A program made the translations under genes and the position numbers. A stretch of DNA of 64,000 nt from CBDBLK01 sp965243145. Lineage in GTDB: Bacteria > Bdellovibrionota > Bacteriovoracia > Bacteriovoracales > Bacteriovoracaceae. The DNA is taken from positions 248,001-312,000 of the forward strand of contig CBDEUB010000002.1 of the NCBI GenBank assembly GCA_965243145.1, read 5' to 3'. The notes under the pieces are model-generated. The model was not told the origin of the DNA. It made no database searches and worked only from the letters and a program-made list of their open reading frames with translations. Shown in pieces: positions 25,530 to 32,569 of the stretch; the stretch's first letter is position 1, and the number at the start of each line of letters is the position of its first letter.

Positions 25530-25623
25530 AATCGCTCCCAGCTTAGGCCCTTATCGCAGTTTAGGCAAGGCCGGCCATTTCCTTTTTGAGAGGCATGGGA
25601 AAGCGTGTTATGCTTATAGAGTA

Positions 25624-25788
25624 ATGAAAAAAGTCGCGTTAAAAGTGCTGGTTGCGACGGTGGTGCTGGGTGCGATCGCCTTGGTGGGCCTGGTGGGTTA
25701 TGTGGTTACGGATTGGTTGGCCTCGTTGTGCGTAGACTGGGGCCTCAGTGAATTTGTGTGTACTTGGTTTTTTTGGGAGAAAAGGTAG
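25624..25788 (+). CDS. small single-span membrane protein
   Basis: 54 residues from ATG 25624: a Lys-containing start and one long hydrophobic segment (VLVATVVLGAIALVGLVGYVV), then a short Trp- and Cys-containing tail. The start lacks a strong Shine-Dalgarno. It lies alone between icmF (divergent) and the MNT/HEPN pair (convergent). The hydrophobic pattern and codon use look real, but no homologue comes to mind. Confidence 0.45.
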   Translation: MKKVALKVLVATVVLGAIALVGLVGYVVTDWLASLCVDWGLSEFVCTWFFWEKR

Positions 25789-25801
25789 ATGAAATGGCCA
25801 G

Positions 25802-26128
25802 TTAAAACTCGGCCAACTCTTCCCAAAGAATGGGAACACGGTTTTTTTCAACAATGTTTTTGAAACTTTCATCAATGGCGGATAAATCCACCACATCAAC
25901 TTTATAGGGAAGAAGTGACTCTTCAAAAGCATACCGCAAATTGGCCATCATTTGAAGGCCTAGTTTATCACTCGATTCCAGGGCCAAATCTAAGTCGGAA
26001 GCATCGGACGCCATTCCGTTTGCACGACTTCCAAAGGCCCAAACTTTGATTCCAGGGGATAAATGTTGTTTTAAGAGTTTGACAATAATGTCCAAATGAC
26101 GGGAAGAAATATCGGCAGCAAAATTCAA
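25802..26128 (-). CDS. MNT-type nucleotidyltransferase antitoxin (MntA-like)
   Basis: 108 residues. The minimal nucleotidyltransferase signature GSRANGMASDASDLDLAL at about residues 33-50 has the GSx10DxD arrangement, and VDVVDL near 78 supplies the third acidic residue. In HEPN/MNT pairs this protein adenylylates, and so silences, the HEPN RNase partner. The start overlaps the stop of the HEPN gene by 4 bases, as is usual for the pair. Confidence 0.85.
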   Translation of the reverse strand: MNFAADISSRHLDIIVKLLKQHLSPGIKVWAFGSRANGMASDASDLDLALESSDKLGLQMMANLRYAFEESLLPYKVDVVDLSAIDESFKNIVEKNRVPILWEELAEF

Positions 26129-26538
26129 CTTGACTCCATCCTTTTGGATAATTGTTCTATCAAATATTGGGCCTGTGACAAAAAATCGGGAATGATTTGA
26201 AATATCTCCTGAGCGCTTTTTTGATCATAATGGTGACTTGTTTTATTGCGGCAATCTCTATACTTGATCCACATTTCCAAGTCCTGGCCTATGATTTTTT
26301 TCCCCAAGGCCATGCGAATAATATCTTTGAAACCCAAGGCATCTATGGACGAGGGGTTTGAAGATTCTTCTTTCAAGTAGCGCCTCATCATTCTGAAACA
26401 CAACTCGTAACAGTATTCAAACCGTTGAATACATCCATCCCTGATGACATCCCTGACGGCATCGTCGGAATTTTTTTGATGCTGAACCAACGCCAAATCC
26501 AGCGATTGGACAGCAAGCGTTAGAGATTTCAAATTCAA
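26125..26538 (-). CDS. HEPN toxin (HepT/HI0074-like)
   Basis: About 137 residues from TTG 26538 (AAGG 7 bases upstream). A longer open frame runs back through the tRNA gene and is rejected. The protein is all-helical with RDCRNKTSHHYD near residue 95; its RNKTSH is the Rx4H RNase motif of HEPN toxins. It is translationally coupled to the MNT gene, and together they form a complete-looking toxin-antitoxin module. The start lies only about 20 bases from the 3' end of tRNA-Leu, so the module may be read from the tRNA promoter. Confidence 0.8.
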   Translation of the reverse strand: MNLKSLTLAVQSLDLALVQHQKNSDDAVRDVIRDGCIQRFEYCYELCFRMMRRYLKEESSNPSSIDALGFKDIIRMALGKKIIGQDLEMWIKYRDCRNKTSHHYDQKSAQEIFQIIPDFLSQAQYLIEQLSKRMESS

Positions 26539-26557
26539 TATTGGGCCTTTATTATTT

Positions 26558-26644
26558 TGGTGCTCGGAACTGGAATTGAACCAGCACGGGATTGCTCCCA
26601 CAGCGCCCTCAACGCTGCGCGTCTACCTGTTCCGCCACCCGAGC
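26558..26644 (-). tRNA. tRNA-Leu (anticodon GAG)
   Basis: An 87-base type-II tRNA with encoded CCA (26558-26560). The acceptor GCTCGGG pairs with TCCGAGC with one G-T pair. The D arm is GGCGGAACAGGTAGAC. The anticodon stem is CAGCG/CGCTG with loop TTGAGGG. There is a long variable arm (TGGGAGCAATCCCG) and a T loop TTCAATT. A TATAGT -10 element lies 9 bases upstream (26654-26659). The whole gene plus about 40 upstream bases recurs as a degenerate copy at 27438-27562. Confidence 0.95.
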
Positions 26645-26685
26645 TTACCCGCCACTATACCCAAATTTTTTTCCTTGGCCAGAGG
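26558..26685 (-). repeat. direct repeat A: tRNA-Leu with its promoter region
   Basis: Bases 26558-26685 match 27438-27562 with only scattered differences, including the stretch CCGCCACTATACCCAAATTT upstream of the tRNA. The two repeats are in direct orientation and bracket the nuclease-like gene 26714-27361. The match stops abruptly after TTGGCCAG. Confidence 0.85.
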
Positions 26686-26713
26686 CCAAAGTGGAAAGGT
26701 TTGGAGGGATACC

Positions 26714-27361
26714 CTAAAACGCCCTAGGGACAAAATCCTTCGGGTTGGTGATGGTGGCCACTTCCTTGGCCCCCAACGCTTCGATGGTGAACAGGCCATT
26801 ATTTTGAGCGTGTTTGGCGGCCCCGTCTTCGTCGAGGTAGGCCATCAGGCCATAGACCGTTTTATTTTTGTACATGGGGACACTGGCCTTAAAATCATCA
26901 AGTTTTTTGAGGAAATAATCGACATCTTTGGAGTCCAGCTTAGTTTTAACTTCGGCCACCACGACTTCCTGGCCATTATTGGCAATAATGTCGTACTCCC
27001 ACTTGGGGTTTCCATCTTTGTGAAAGACTTTATAGGGGTGAGTCCCCTTAATTTCAATACCGCGAGAATTGAGCAGCTTGACTAAATCACCCTTGACCAA
27101 CATTTGCATAAATCGGCCCCATTTGTTTCTAAAGTCACCGCTGGCCTTATTGATCGCTTCAAGAGTTTTATTGGCAAATTCGTCCGTTTTTCGCAAGGCC
27201 GCTTCTGTTTTAAGCTGGGCCTGTTCAGTTTTAAGCTGGGCCTCTTTTAATTCTTGTAGGCCTTTCTCAGTTTTGAGTTGGGCCGCCTCAGTTTTGAGTT
27301 GGGCCACTCGAACTTCACGGGCAAGTTCTTCGAGAGTCAATGATTTTTTGTTGCTACTCAT
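26714..27361 (-). CDS. coiled-coil protein with PD-(D/E)XK nuclease-like domain, paralogue of 18501-19211
   Basis: 215 residues from ATG 27361 (G-rich ribosome site); the frame extends to 27391 without one. The N-terminal coiled coil is made of repeated 7-residue units (AQLKTEA, AQLKTEK, AQLKTEQ, AQLKTEA). After it, WEYDIIANNGQEVVVAEVKT carries the putative D...ExK core. The last 130 residues are nearly the same as in the paralogue 8 kb away. The gene is enclosed by direct repeats of a tRNA-Leu and its promoter. It may be transcribed from the upstream (degenerate) tRNA promoter. Confidence 0.75.
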   Translation of the reverse strand: MSSNKKSLTLEELAREVRVAQLKTEAAQLKTEKGLQELKEAQLKTEQAQLKTEAALRKTDEFANKTLEAINKASGDFRNKWGRFMQMLVKGDLVKLLNSRGIEIKGTHPYKVFHKDGNPKWEYDIIANNGQEVVVAEVKTKLDSKDVDYFLKKLDDFKASVPMYKNKTVYGLMAYLDEDGAAKHAQNNGLFTIEALGAKEVATITNPKDFVPRAF

Positions 27362-27437
27362 AAAATTCCCCCTTTCAGGCAAAGGTAACACAAATCTGGC
27401 CGACGGTCATTCCAGTGGCGGTTCGAGTACCCTGTCA

Positions 27438-27521
27438 GTTCTGGAACTGGAATCGAACCAGCACGGGATTGCTCCCACAGCGCCCTCAGCGCTGCGCGTC
27501 TACCTATTCCGCCACCCAGGT
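27438..27521 (-). pseudogene. degenerate tRNA-Leu(GAG) copy
   Basis: Body, anticodon stem-loop (CAGCG CTGAGGG CGCTG) and variable arm are like the functional tRNA at 26558. The outer two pairs of the acceptor stem are lost (ACCTGGG against TCCAGAA) and no CCA follows. Compensated changes in the anticodon loop and T loop suggest it was once under selection or is a recombinant. It is unlikely to be charged normally. Confidence 0.75.
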
Positions 27522-27561
27522 TTATCCGCCACTATACCCAAATTTTTTCCTTGGCCAGTGC

Positions 27562-27590
27562 TTGATTACACAGCAAATATGCGGTATAAT
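27562..27590 (+). promoter_or_regulatory. sigma-70 type promoter upstream of hicAB remnant
   Basis: TTGATT (27562-27567) and TATAAT (27585-27590) with a 17-base spacer. Transcription would start near 27597, within the truncated hicA. The promoter begins exactly where direct repeat B ends. Confidence 0.65.
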
Positions 27591-27721
27591 TAACCTATTG
27601 TGCCTATATCAAACTCAAAAAAGATGGCAAGTTGACGATAGTGCCTATTCACGGTGGAAGGGATTTACCCAAAGGAACTATTAAGGCCATTGAGAGGCAA
27701 ACCGGAGAGAAAATTTTATGA
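27590..27721 (+). pseudogene. hicA toxin remnant (N-terminus missing)
   Basis: In-frame codons up to TGA 27719-27721 encode KLTIVPIHGGRDLPKGTIKA and then IERQTGEKIL, the conserved C-terminal half of HicA (VPxHxxxDLPKGTL..I.RQ). No start codon or the GSH-containing N-terminus precedes it; an in-frame TAA lies in the promoter. Truncation coincides with the edge of the tRNA-Leu direct repeat, so that duplication probably removed the 5' half. Confidence 0.75.
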
Positions 27722-28153
27722 TAAAATACCAGGCCAGAATTTTACGAGATGGCCAATATTACTCGGTGGATTTCCCTGATCTTCCCTGATCTTCCTGGAT
27801 GTTTCACTGTGGGCAAGACTTTGAATGAGGCCAAACTGATGGCCAGTGAGGCGCTCGGTCTTTATTTAGAGGAGGCCAGGGATCCTAAGTGGGAAGTGCC
27901 GAGGCCCAAGAAGCGCAGGGGCAGACACTATTATTGGATTTATCCGGAGAGTAGTGTGGCCATGGCCCTGATATTGAGAAGACTCCGGGTTGGCCTTGGA
28001 TTAAAACAGGGCCAAGCGGCGAAAAAGTTGGGGATGACGATTCAACAGCTTCAAAAACTTGAAACTCCTGGAAAGTCAAACCCCACCGTCAAAACCCTGT
28101 CAAAAATTTCCAAAAGTTTTCAGGTCAATCTCGAAATCAAACTGGTGGCCTAA
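27718..28153 (+). pseudogene. hicB antitoxin with a 10-base tandem duplication (frameshift)
   Basis: The ATG at 27718 overlaps the hicA stop. The frame reads MIKYQARILRDGQYYSVDFP and then hits TGA at 27787-27789. The cause is a tandem TTCCCTGATC (27772-27781 and 27782-27791). With one unit removed the frame gives VDFPDLPGCF, the HicB hallmark, and continues to 28153. The C-terminal half carries an Xre-like helix-turn-helix (KQGQAAKKLGMTIQQLQKLE). Loss of one unit by slippage would restore the gene. Confidence 0.8.
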
Positions 28154-28154
28154 A

Positions 28155-28181
28155 AAAAGGCCCCCACTCTGAGGGCCTTTT
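28155..28181. terminator. bidirectional intrinsic terminator
   Basis: Perfect stem AAAAGGCCC/GGGCCTTTT with a 9-base loop, flanked by A and T runs, placed between the convergent hicB and 28209-28796 genes. Confidence 0.8.
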
Positions 28182-28208
28182 GGAATCGCTAAAACGAGAG
28201 GTGTTGTT

Positions 28209-28796
28209 TTAGCGCCGGTATTGTTGCCAATTCCAATGGTGTGGATTGAAGTCTATGCTGGCGGGCCGGTTGTAGCAATTGTCCTGGCAGTCCATTTTGA
28301 TGAACAGTTCAGCATGTGATGAGGCCATTTGTGGGTGCAATGGTGTCGGATCTATTCCTTGCAAATGATAGCGTTGGGCCCAAGTGGGAAGTTCTCGAAT
28401 GGCCCCAGCACTTAAAAATTGGTCGTCCGCATGATCTCTTTTGAATAGGACACGGAGGGTGTGCGAACCTGGCCAATTGATTTGAGAAAGGGCGGCGTGA
28501 ATTTCTCGGGCCTCGACGACAACGGCCGAGGGCAAGGGGCATCCTGCGCAGACAGTGCCTAAACTCTTCACTTTGGCGATTTGTTTGTACTGGGAGTAGG
28601 GGCCTTCGGGTACCATCACCAAGTCCAAGTGAAGGGGCGTGGATAAATCGGCCTTAACTTCGTGAATTTCGATCACCAGCTTGGTGTCTAGGTGTAGGTC
28701 AGAAAACTTTTTCTCGCCGGCGAAAACGGGAGTGTACAGAAGTGCCGCTGCCAGGGCCAAAGCATTGGCCACTTTCAATCCATTCACCATTTGCAT
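28209..28796 (-). CDS. secreted protein of unknown function
   Basis: 195 residues. ATG 28796 has a strong AAGGAGG site. The signal peptide ends in PVFA at about residue 26. The mature part has a CAGC motif near 84 (possible disulfide or metal site) and a pair of cysteines near the C-terminus (DCQDNCYNRP). The end is His-, Trp- and Tyr-rich. No domain is recognised. A near-consensus promoter lies upstream. Likely periplasmic. Confidence 0.75.
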   Translation of the reverse strand: MQMVNGLKVANALALAAALLYTPVFAGEKKFSDLHLDTKLVIEIHEVKADLSTPLHLDLVMVPEGPYSQYKQIAKVKSLGTVCAGCPLPSAVVVEAREIHAALSQINWPGSHTLRVLFKRDHADDQFLSAGAIRELPTWAQRYHLQGIDPTPLHPQMASSHAELFIKMDCQDNCYNRPASIDFNPHHWNWQQYRR

Positions 28797-28856
28797 AAAA
28801 AACCTCCTTAGGTTGTTTGTTCGCTCTTATACACATACACAGAGCACAATAGGGGG

Positions 28857-28884
28857 ATTATAACAATCCAGGTAAAAGTGTCAA
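28857..28884 (-). promoter_or_regulatory. near-consensus sigma-70 promoter for 28209-28796
   Basis: On the minus strand TTGACA (28884-28879) and TATAAT (28862-28857) with a 16-base spacer. The start codon is about 60 bases downstream. Both hexamers are perfect, so strong constitutive expression is expected. Confidence 0.75.
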
Positions 28885-28987
28885 CTTTATTCTCCCAACC
28901 GTGTAATTTTTACCAAAATGCCGGCGTCTCAAGGCCCGTGACCGGGTAAAAAGCGGCCCATTGGTGAGCGCCGGAGTTGAATTTAAA

Positions 28988-29374
28988 ATGGGGATTATGG
29001 GCCACACCACCAGATTTATTTGCCTTTTGGCCTGCTTTTGTATGATTGGGCCAATTGGGGCCACCCAACGGGCGGATGCCTTTATTTTGGAAATCTCCGA
29101 TGGCGGGGCCAAAATGCTCTACCCGGCCCAGTGGGGCAGTTCCATGCACTTGATTGTCAAAAACAAAACCCTGCTCAAGCTGGTGGGCAAAATTGAAACC
29201 GGCGGGCAAAAAGTTTTGCAGTATTTCACCATCGACTCCCGGGCCAATTACAGTGTGCCCCTTCCCTCACCGGGGCGGAATGGGTTATTTTTTGTCTCCA
29301 TGATCCCCCCGTTGCAAAAAATGGAACTCAAAGCAGGAGGCCCACCCCGTGCCATCCCCCCCCGCATCGACTGA
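28988..29374 (+). CDS. small secreted protein
   Basis: 128 residues from ATG 28988 (ATG 28997 also possible). A signal peptide (FICLLACFCMIGPIGATQ) is followed by about 105 residues with a beta-rich pattern (DAFILEISDGGAKMLYPAQW) and a proline-rich end. No domain is known. It lies 1 base upstream of the phosphoesterase start and is probably co-transcribed with it. Confidence 0.65.
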   Translation: MGIMGHTTRFICLLACFCMIGPIGATQRADAFILEISDGGAKMLYPAQWGSSMHLIVKNKTLLKLVGKIETGGQKVLQYFTIDSRANYSVPLPSPGRNGLFFVSMIPPLQKMELKAGGPPRAIPPRID

Positions 29375-29375
29375 C

Positions 29376-30707
29376 ATGCCGAAATCACAAGATGGCCTGG
29401 AGTGCGAGCAGTTACATCAAGTCAACTTTGATAGAAGCAGAGTCTCTGCTCGCAATTTAGGTCAGATTGGGGGGAAGCGAGACAGAGCGACTGAGGTGTG
29501 CTCAAAGCACATCGCAGGGAGCGATGGTGAAGCTGACTCACAAGATGGCCTGAAGTGCGAGCAGAGAGGGCGAACTATCTTGGTGATCTCCGATTTGCAC
29601 TTGGGAGCAGGGGCCAAAGTGAGGGGACGCCGCAACCACCTGGAGGATTTTCACTACGACAAGGAATTGGCCGAATTTGTCGAATACTACAGCACCGGCG
29701 AGTATGCCGAGCGTCCGGTGGAACTCATCGTCAACGGGGATTTTTTCGACCTCCTGGCAGTCCCCTTTGTGCCCTTTTTCGACGATGAATATTGGAGCGA
29801 AGAGGCCTCCCTGGAAAAACTCAAGATGATTTTAGAGGCCCACCCCCTGGTGCTTCAGGCGCTAAACCAGTTTTTGGGGCGGAAAAACAAGTGGCTCACC
29901 TTTATCGTGGGCAATCACGACGGGGAATTTGTCCACCCCAGTTTGCGGGAGCATCTCATTCAGCAGTTCGGCGAGAAAGAGCGCCGGCACTTTAAAATCG
30001 TGCTGGAGGCAAACGGGGAGTATTCGCCGGTGCCGGGGGTGCTGCTCCAACATGGCCACGAATACGAGTTGGCCCACAAGTTTGACATTCGCCAGTGCGT
30101 GGCCCGTGAGATGGGGCAGGATGGCCCTGGCCGCAGTTACTTTATTCCGCCCTGGGGTTCCTATTTCGTCACTCGCATCATCAATAAATTCAAGGAGGAG
30201 CGCCCCTATATCAACGCCATCCGGCCGATCAAAAAGGCGATGATCAACGGACTCATCTACGACACCCTCTACACTACGCGTTTTATCATCGCCAGCACTT
30301 TTTATTTTCTTATGGTTCGCTTTATCAGCTTTTTCAAACGGGGAAAAAAATCCCTGCGCCAAATTTGGGATCAAGCGTTTGCCGAGTTGGAACTCTTTTT
30401 GGATTTGGAAGATTCCAGTAAGCGCTTATTTGAGCGCCGGCCAGAGATAGGATGCCTCATCGTCGGCCACACCCACGAACCCAACTTCCGCACTTTTGCC
30501 GATGGCCGTGCCTTTATCAACACCGGAACCTGGACGAATATGTATTATTTGGATTGGGGCAAGGGAAGGCACAACCCCCAACTCACCTACGCCCAGATCG
30601 ATGTGTCCACAGAAAGGCCAGAAGACTTGGCACACCCTTTGGATGGCCTGGATTTGGCCCTCAATGTGTGGAAGGGGATCAATCCCCGGCCATTTCGCGA
30701 GTATTAA
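29376..30707 (+). CDS. metallophosphoesterase with palindromic-element insertion at the N-terminus
   Basis: 443 residues from ATG 29376; GTG 29349 in the same frame is an alternative. The five calcineurin-like motifs are present in order: SDLHLG near residue 71, NGDFFD near 119, GNHDGE near 179, HGHEYE near 226, GHTHEP near 366. This is the layout of UDP-2,3-diacylglucosamine hydrolase-like and related phosphoesterases, with a larger insert that includes a hydrophobic stretch (FIIASTFYFLMVRFISFF) suggesting membrane association. Residues 1-65 or so are derived from the dispersed repeat, so the original start lay within or before it. Substrate unknown. Confidence 0.85.
   Translation: MPKSQDGLECEQLHQVNFDRSRVSARNLGQIGGKRDRATEVCSKHIAGSDGEADSQDGLKCEQRGRTILVISDLHLGAGAKVRGRRNHLEDFHYDKELAEFVEYYSTGEYAERPVELIVNGDFFDLLAVPFVPFFDDEYWSEEASLEKLKMILEAHPLVLQALNQFLGRKNKWLTFIVGNHDGEFVHPSLREHLIQQFGEKERRHFKIVLEANGEYSPVPGVLLQHGHEYELAHKFDIRQCVAREMGQDGPGRSYFIPPWGSYFVTRIINKFKEERPYINAIRPIKKAMINGLIYDTLYTTRFIIASTFYFLMVRFISFFKRGKKSLRQIWDQAFAELELFLDLEDSSKRLFERRPEIGCLIVGHTHEPNFRTFADGRAFINTGTWTNMYYLDWGKGRHNPQLTYAQIDVSTERPEDLAHPLDGLDLALNVWKGINPRPFREY
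29385..29566 (+). repeat. dispersed palindromic element, copy 4 (short form plus extra terminal arm)
   Basis: The arms CTCTGCTCGCA (29444-29454) and TGCGAGCAGAG (29556-29566) are perfectly complementary, with the TGTGCTC/AGCACAT hairpin region between. A second right-end arm (AAGATGGCCTGGAGTGCGAG, 29392-29411) precedes it. The order is therefore right end, left end, right end, as if two elements overlapped or one end was copied. It is read in frame as ARNLGQIGGKRDRATEVCSK. Confidence 0.88.
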
Positions 30708-30773
30708 TGGAGGGCCAGCAACAGTATGGCCTTAACTCTCCTGAAAAGGGCCATTTAAAGAAAGGATGGAATT

Positions 30774-30953
30774 ATGGCAAAGGATTTTGAAATCTGGTTG
30801 GAGTATGTAGGCCAGAACAAATTGAAGGAACTCAAAAGATTGGAAAAGTATTCGCCAGAGAAGCGGAACAAGGTGGAGTTTTTTAAGCTTCAGGTTGAAT
30901 GTGGCCTTTTAAATGAAGTCTTGCGTGTGTGGAACTCGCAAAAGAAAAAATAG
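30774..30953 (+). CDS. small basic protein
   Basis: 59 residues from ATG 30774, with AAAGGA 7 bases upstream: MAKDFEIWLEYVGQNKLKEL followed by a Lys- and Glu-rich helix ending in QKKK. No signal peptide. It lies between the phosphoesterase and a convergent gene, 66 bases after the former. No family recognised; the clean ribosome site and amphipathic pattern support a real gene. Confidence 0.6.
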   Translation: MAKDFEIWLEYVGQNKLKELKRLEKYSPEKRNKVEFFKLQVECGLLNEVLRVWNSQKKK

Positions 30954-30973
30954 TGTGAGGCACTGCTCATACT

Positions 30974-31603
30974 TCAGTGCCGGTGGATTTTCACTTTAAT
31001 CCCGGCCTTGGGGACAGGGGTATTAATTGCTGGAGAGTTGTATCCGTAGCACACGATGCCCGAACCAAACAGGCCCAGGCCCAAAGCATAAAATGCCGCC
31101 ATAAAAGGCCCACGGGGCACAAAGACTCCCTTGGGCACCCGATGGGCCGCCAGGTTGACTACTTCTTTTCCCAAGACATAGAGAAAGGTGGCCCCGCTGG
31201 CCAGGCCCGCTAGAGGGGCGGCCAGGCGCAATGTTTCCCGCCAACTTCCCGGGGTGGCCGCTTCACCTTCCAGGGCCATATCGACACCCATGGTGCAACC
31301 GGCGGCGCTGGCCCCGGTGCCGATGATGATGGGGGCGAGGGGCAGGCCCGCCCCTTGAATGTTCCCGTCCGCTTTCACGGCGGCCGAGAGAATTTGGCCA
31401 CTTTCACAGATGGCGAGGGAAGAGGGACTTTTCTCTTGTCCCAGACGGCCCACCGGAAGAAACTCCGTATTGACTCGGGAATCCAACTGGCACAGGGGCC
31501 TTCCCTCCCCGTCCAGAAGTACAGTGGTGTTATCACTGGGCCGAGCGTACAGGGCCAGGGAAGAGAAAAGGGACAAAAGGGCGAGAAATGGAAAATGATG
31601 CAT
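30974..31603 (-). CDS. exported membrane protein of unknown function
   Basis: 209 residues from ATG 31603 (GGAAG upstream); the frame extends further but through promoter DNA. Signal peptide (FPFLALLSLFSSLALYA), then an extracytoplasmic part with two cysteines. Glycine-rich hydrophobic segments follow (LPLAPIIIGTGASAAGCTMG, LAAPLAGLASGATFLYVL, FYALGLGLFGSGIVCYGY). The tail is basic. The architecture resembles the smaller gene at 1992-2429. Function unknown. Confidence 0.65.
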   Translation of the reverse strand: MHHFPFLALLSLFSSLALYARPSDNTTVLLDGEGRPLCQLDSRVNTEFLPVGRLGQEKSPSSLAICESGQILSAAVKADGNIQGAGLPLAPIIIGTGASAAGCTMGVDMALEGEAATPGSWRETLRLAAPLAGLASGATFLYVLGKEVVNLAAHRVPKGVFVPRGPFMAAFYALGLGLFGSGIVCYGYNSPAINTPVPKAGIKVKIHRH

Positions 31604-31636
31604 ACCGACTTCCAGGTTGTTTGATGGTTCAAAAAC

Positions 31637-31656
31637 TTGTTTTACAAATAAAACAA
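31637..31656. promoter_or_regulatory. perfect inverted repeat, likely operator in divergent region
   Basis: TTGTTTTA (31637-31644) and TAAAACAA (31649-31656) with a CAAA centre. It lies between divergent starts at 31603 and 31783. A TTGACA follows at 31661-31666 reading toward 31783, and a TTGTCA reading the other way overlaps it. A regulator bound here could control both genes. Confidence 0.45.
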
Positions 31657-31782
31657 ATTTTTGACAAGGGCAACTTTTAAAAAATGCAGAGCAAAAGATA
31701 GGCCGCAAAGGGCCATGACAAAGGAGTGTGTCGTAGAGTAATTCGCCTTATCACCAAACTTGAAAACTTGTGGAGGATTTCA

Positions 31783-32532
31783 GTGAAAAAATCTCTTTTA
31801 ACTCTCGCCCTTACTCTCGCTCCCGCTTTGAATTTTGCCGCCGTCCCGTTTTGCGATCACTCCAATTACCAGCAATTTATTTGGGATTCCCAAAAGACGC
31901 GGGAATTGATCGAGACTTCTGGCCAGGGGTGCGATCTCCAGTATGCCGATTTGGCGGGAATGGATTTGGAAGGGGCCGATTTTACCCGCGCTGACTTGCG
32001 GGTGGCGAAGATGAATGGGGCCATACTCGCCGGGGCCATATTGGAAGGGGCCAACCTCTCCTTTGCCGATCTTTCCGATGCCGTCTTTCCCGAGGCCAAC
32101 TTGCAGGGGGCCGATTTGCGGGAGGCGGTGCTCGTCGGTGCCAAATTGCCCCTGTCCAATTTGACGGGGGCGAATTTGGAAAATGCCGATCTCACATCTA
32201 CAGACTTGGTCTTGAACAACTTTACCGATGCCAATCTCAGGGGGGCAAAATTCAATTCGGCCATGCTCAACGGAACGATTATCGTCAGGGCCAACATGGC
32301 CTTTGCCAAACTCCACGGGGCCAATTTTTACGATGCCTATCTTTTGCAAGTGGACTTGCGGGAGGCCGAACTGGCGGGGGCGGATTTCACTGAAACGGGC
32401 CTCTTCAGCGTCGATTTTTACAATGCCGATTTAGAGGATGCCACATTTGTCCAGGTGAAGTTCGACAACTTAAAAAACCTGGATTGGGCCAACTTGGAAG
32501 GTACACAGATGCCGCACCGAATGCGGCCTTAA
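31783..32532 (+). CDS. secreted pentapeptide-repeat protein
   Basis: 249 residues from GTG 31783 (GGAGG 7 bases upstream). Signal peptide (LLTLALTLAPALNFA), then from residue 50 to the end about 35 pentapeptide units of the A(D/N)Lxx type (ADLAGMDLEGADFTRADLRV). These fold as a right-handed quadrilateral beta-helix. The cytoplasmic members often mimic DNA or bind gyrase; this one is exported, so a surface or periplasmic scaffold is likelier. Confidence 0.9.
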   Translation: MKKSLLTLALTLAPALNFAAVPFCDHSNYQQFIWDSQKTRELIETSGQGCDLQYADLAGMDLEGADFTRADLRVAKMNGAILAGAILEGANLSFADLSDAVFPEANLQGADLREAVLVGAKLPLSNLTGANLENADLTSTDLVLNNFTDANLRGAKFNSAMLNGTIIVRANMAFAKLHGANFYDAYLLQVDLREAELAGADFTETGLFSVDFYNADLEDATFVQVKFDNLKNLDWANLEGTQMPHRMRP

Positions 32533-32569
32533 AGAAGGGCCAATACTGCCGGAAAAGGCCTGCAGTCTG

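Noticed and set aside
26539..26601. Upstream extension of the HEPN toxin
   Set aside because: It would run through the 3' half of tRNA-Leu.
27438..27521. Second functional tRNA-Leu
   Set aside because: Acceptor stem mispaired at the end and no CCA, in contrast to the copy at 26558.
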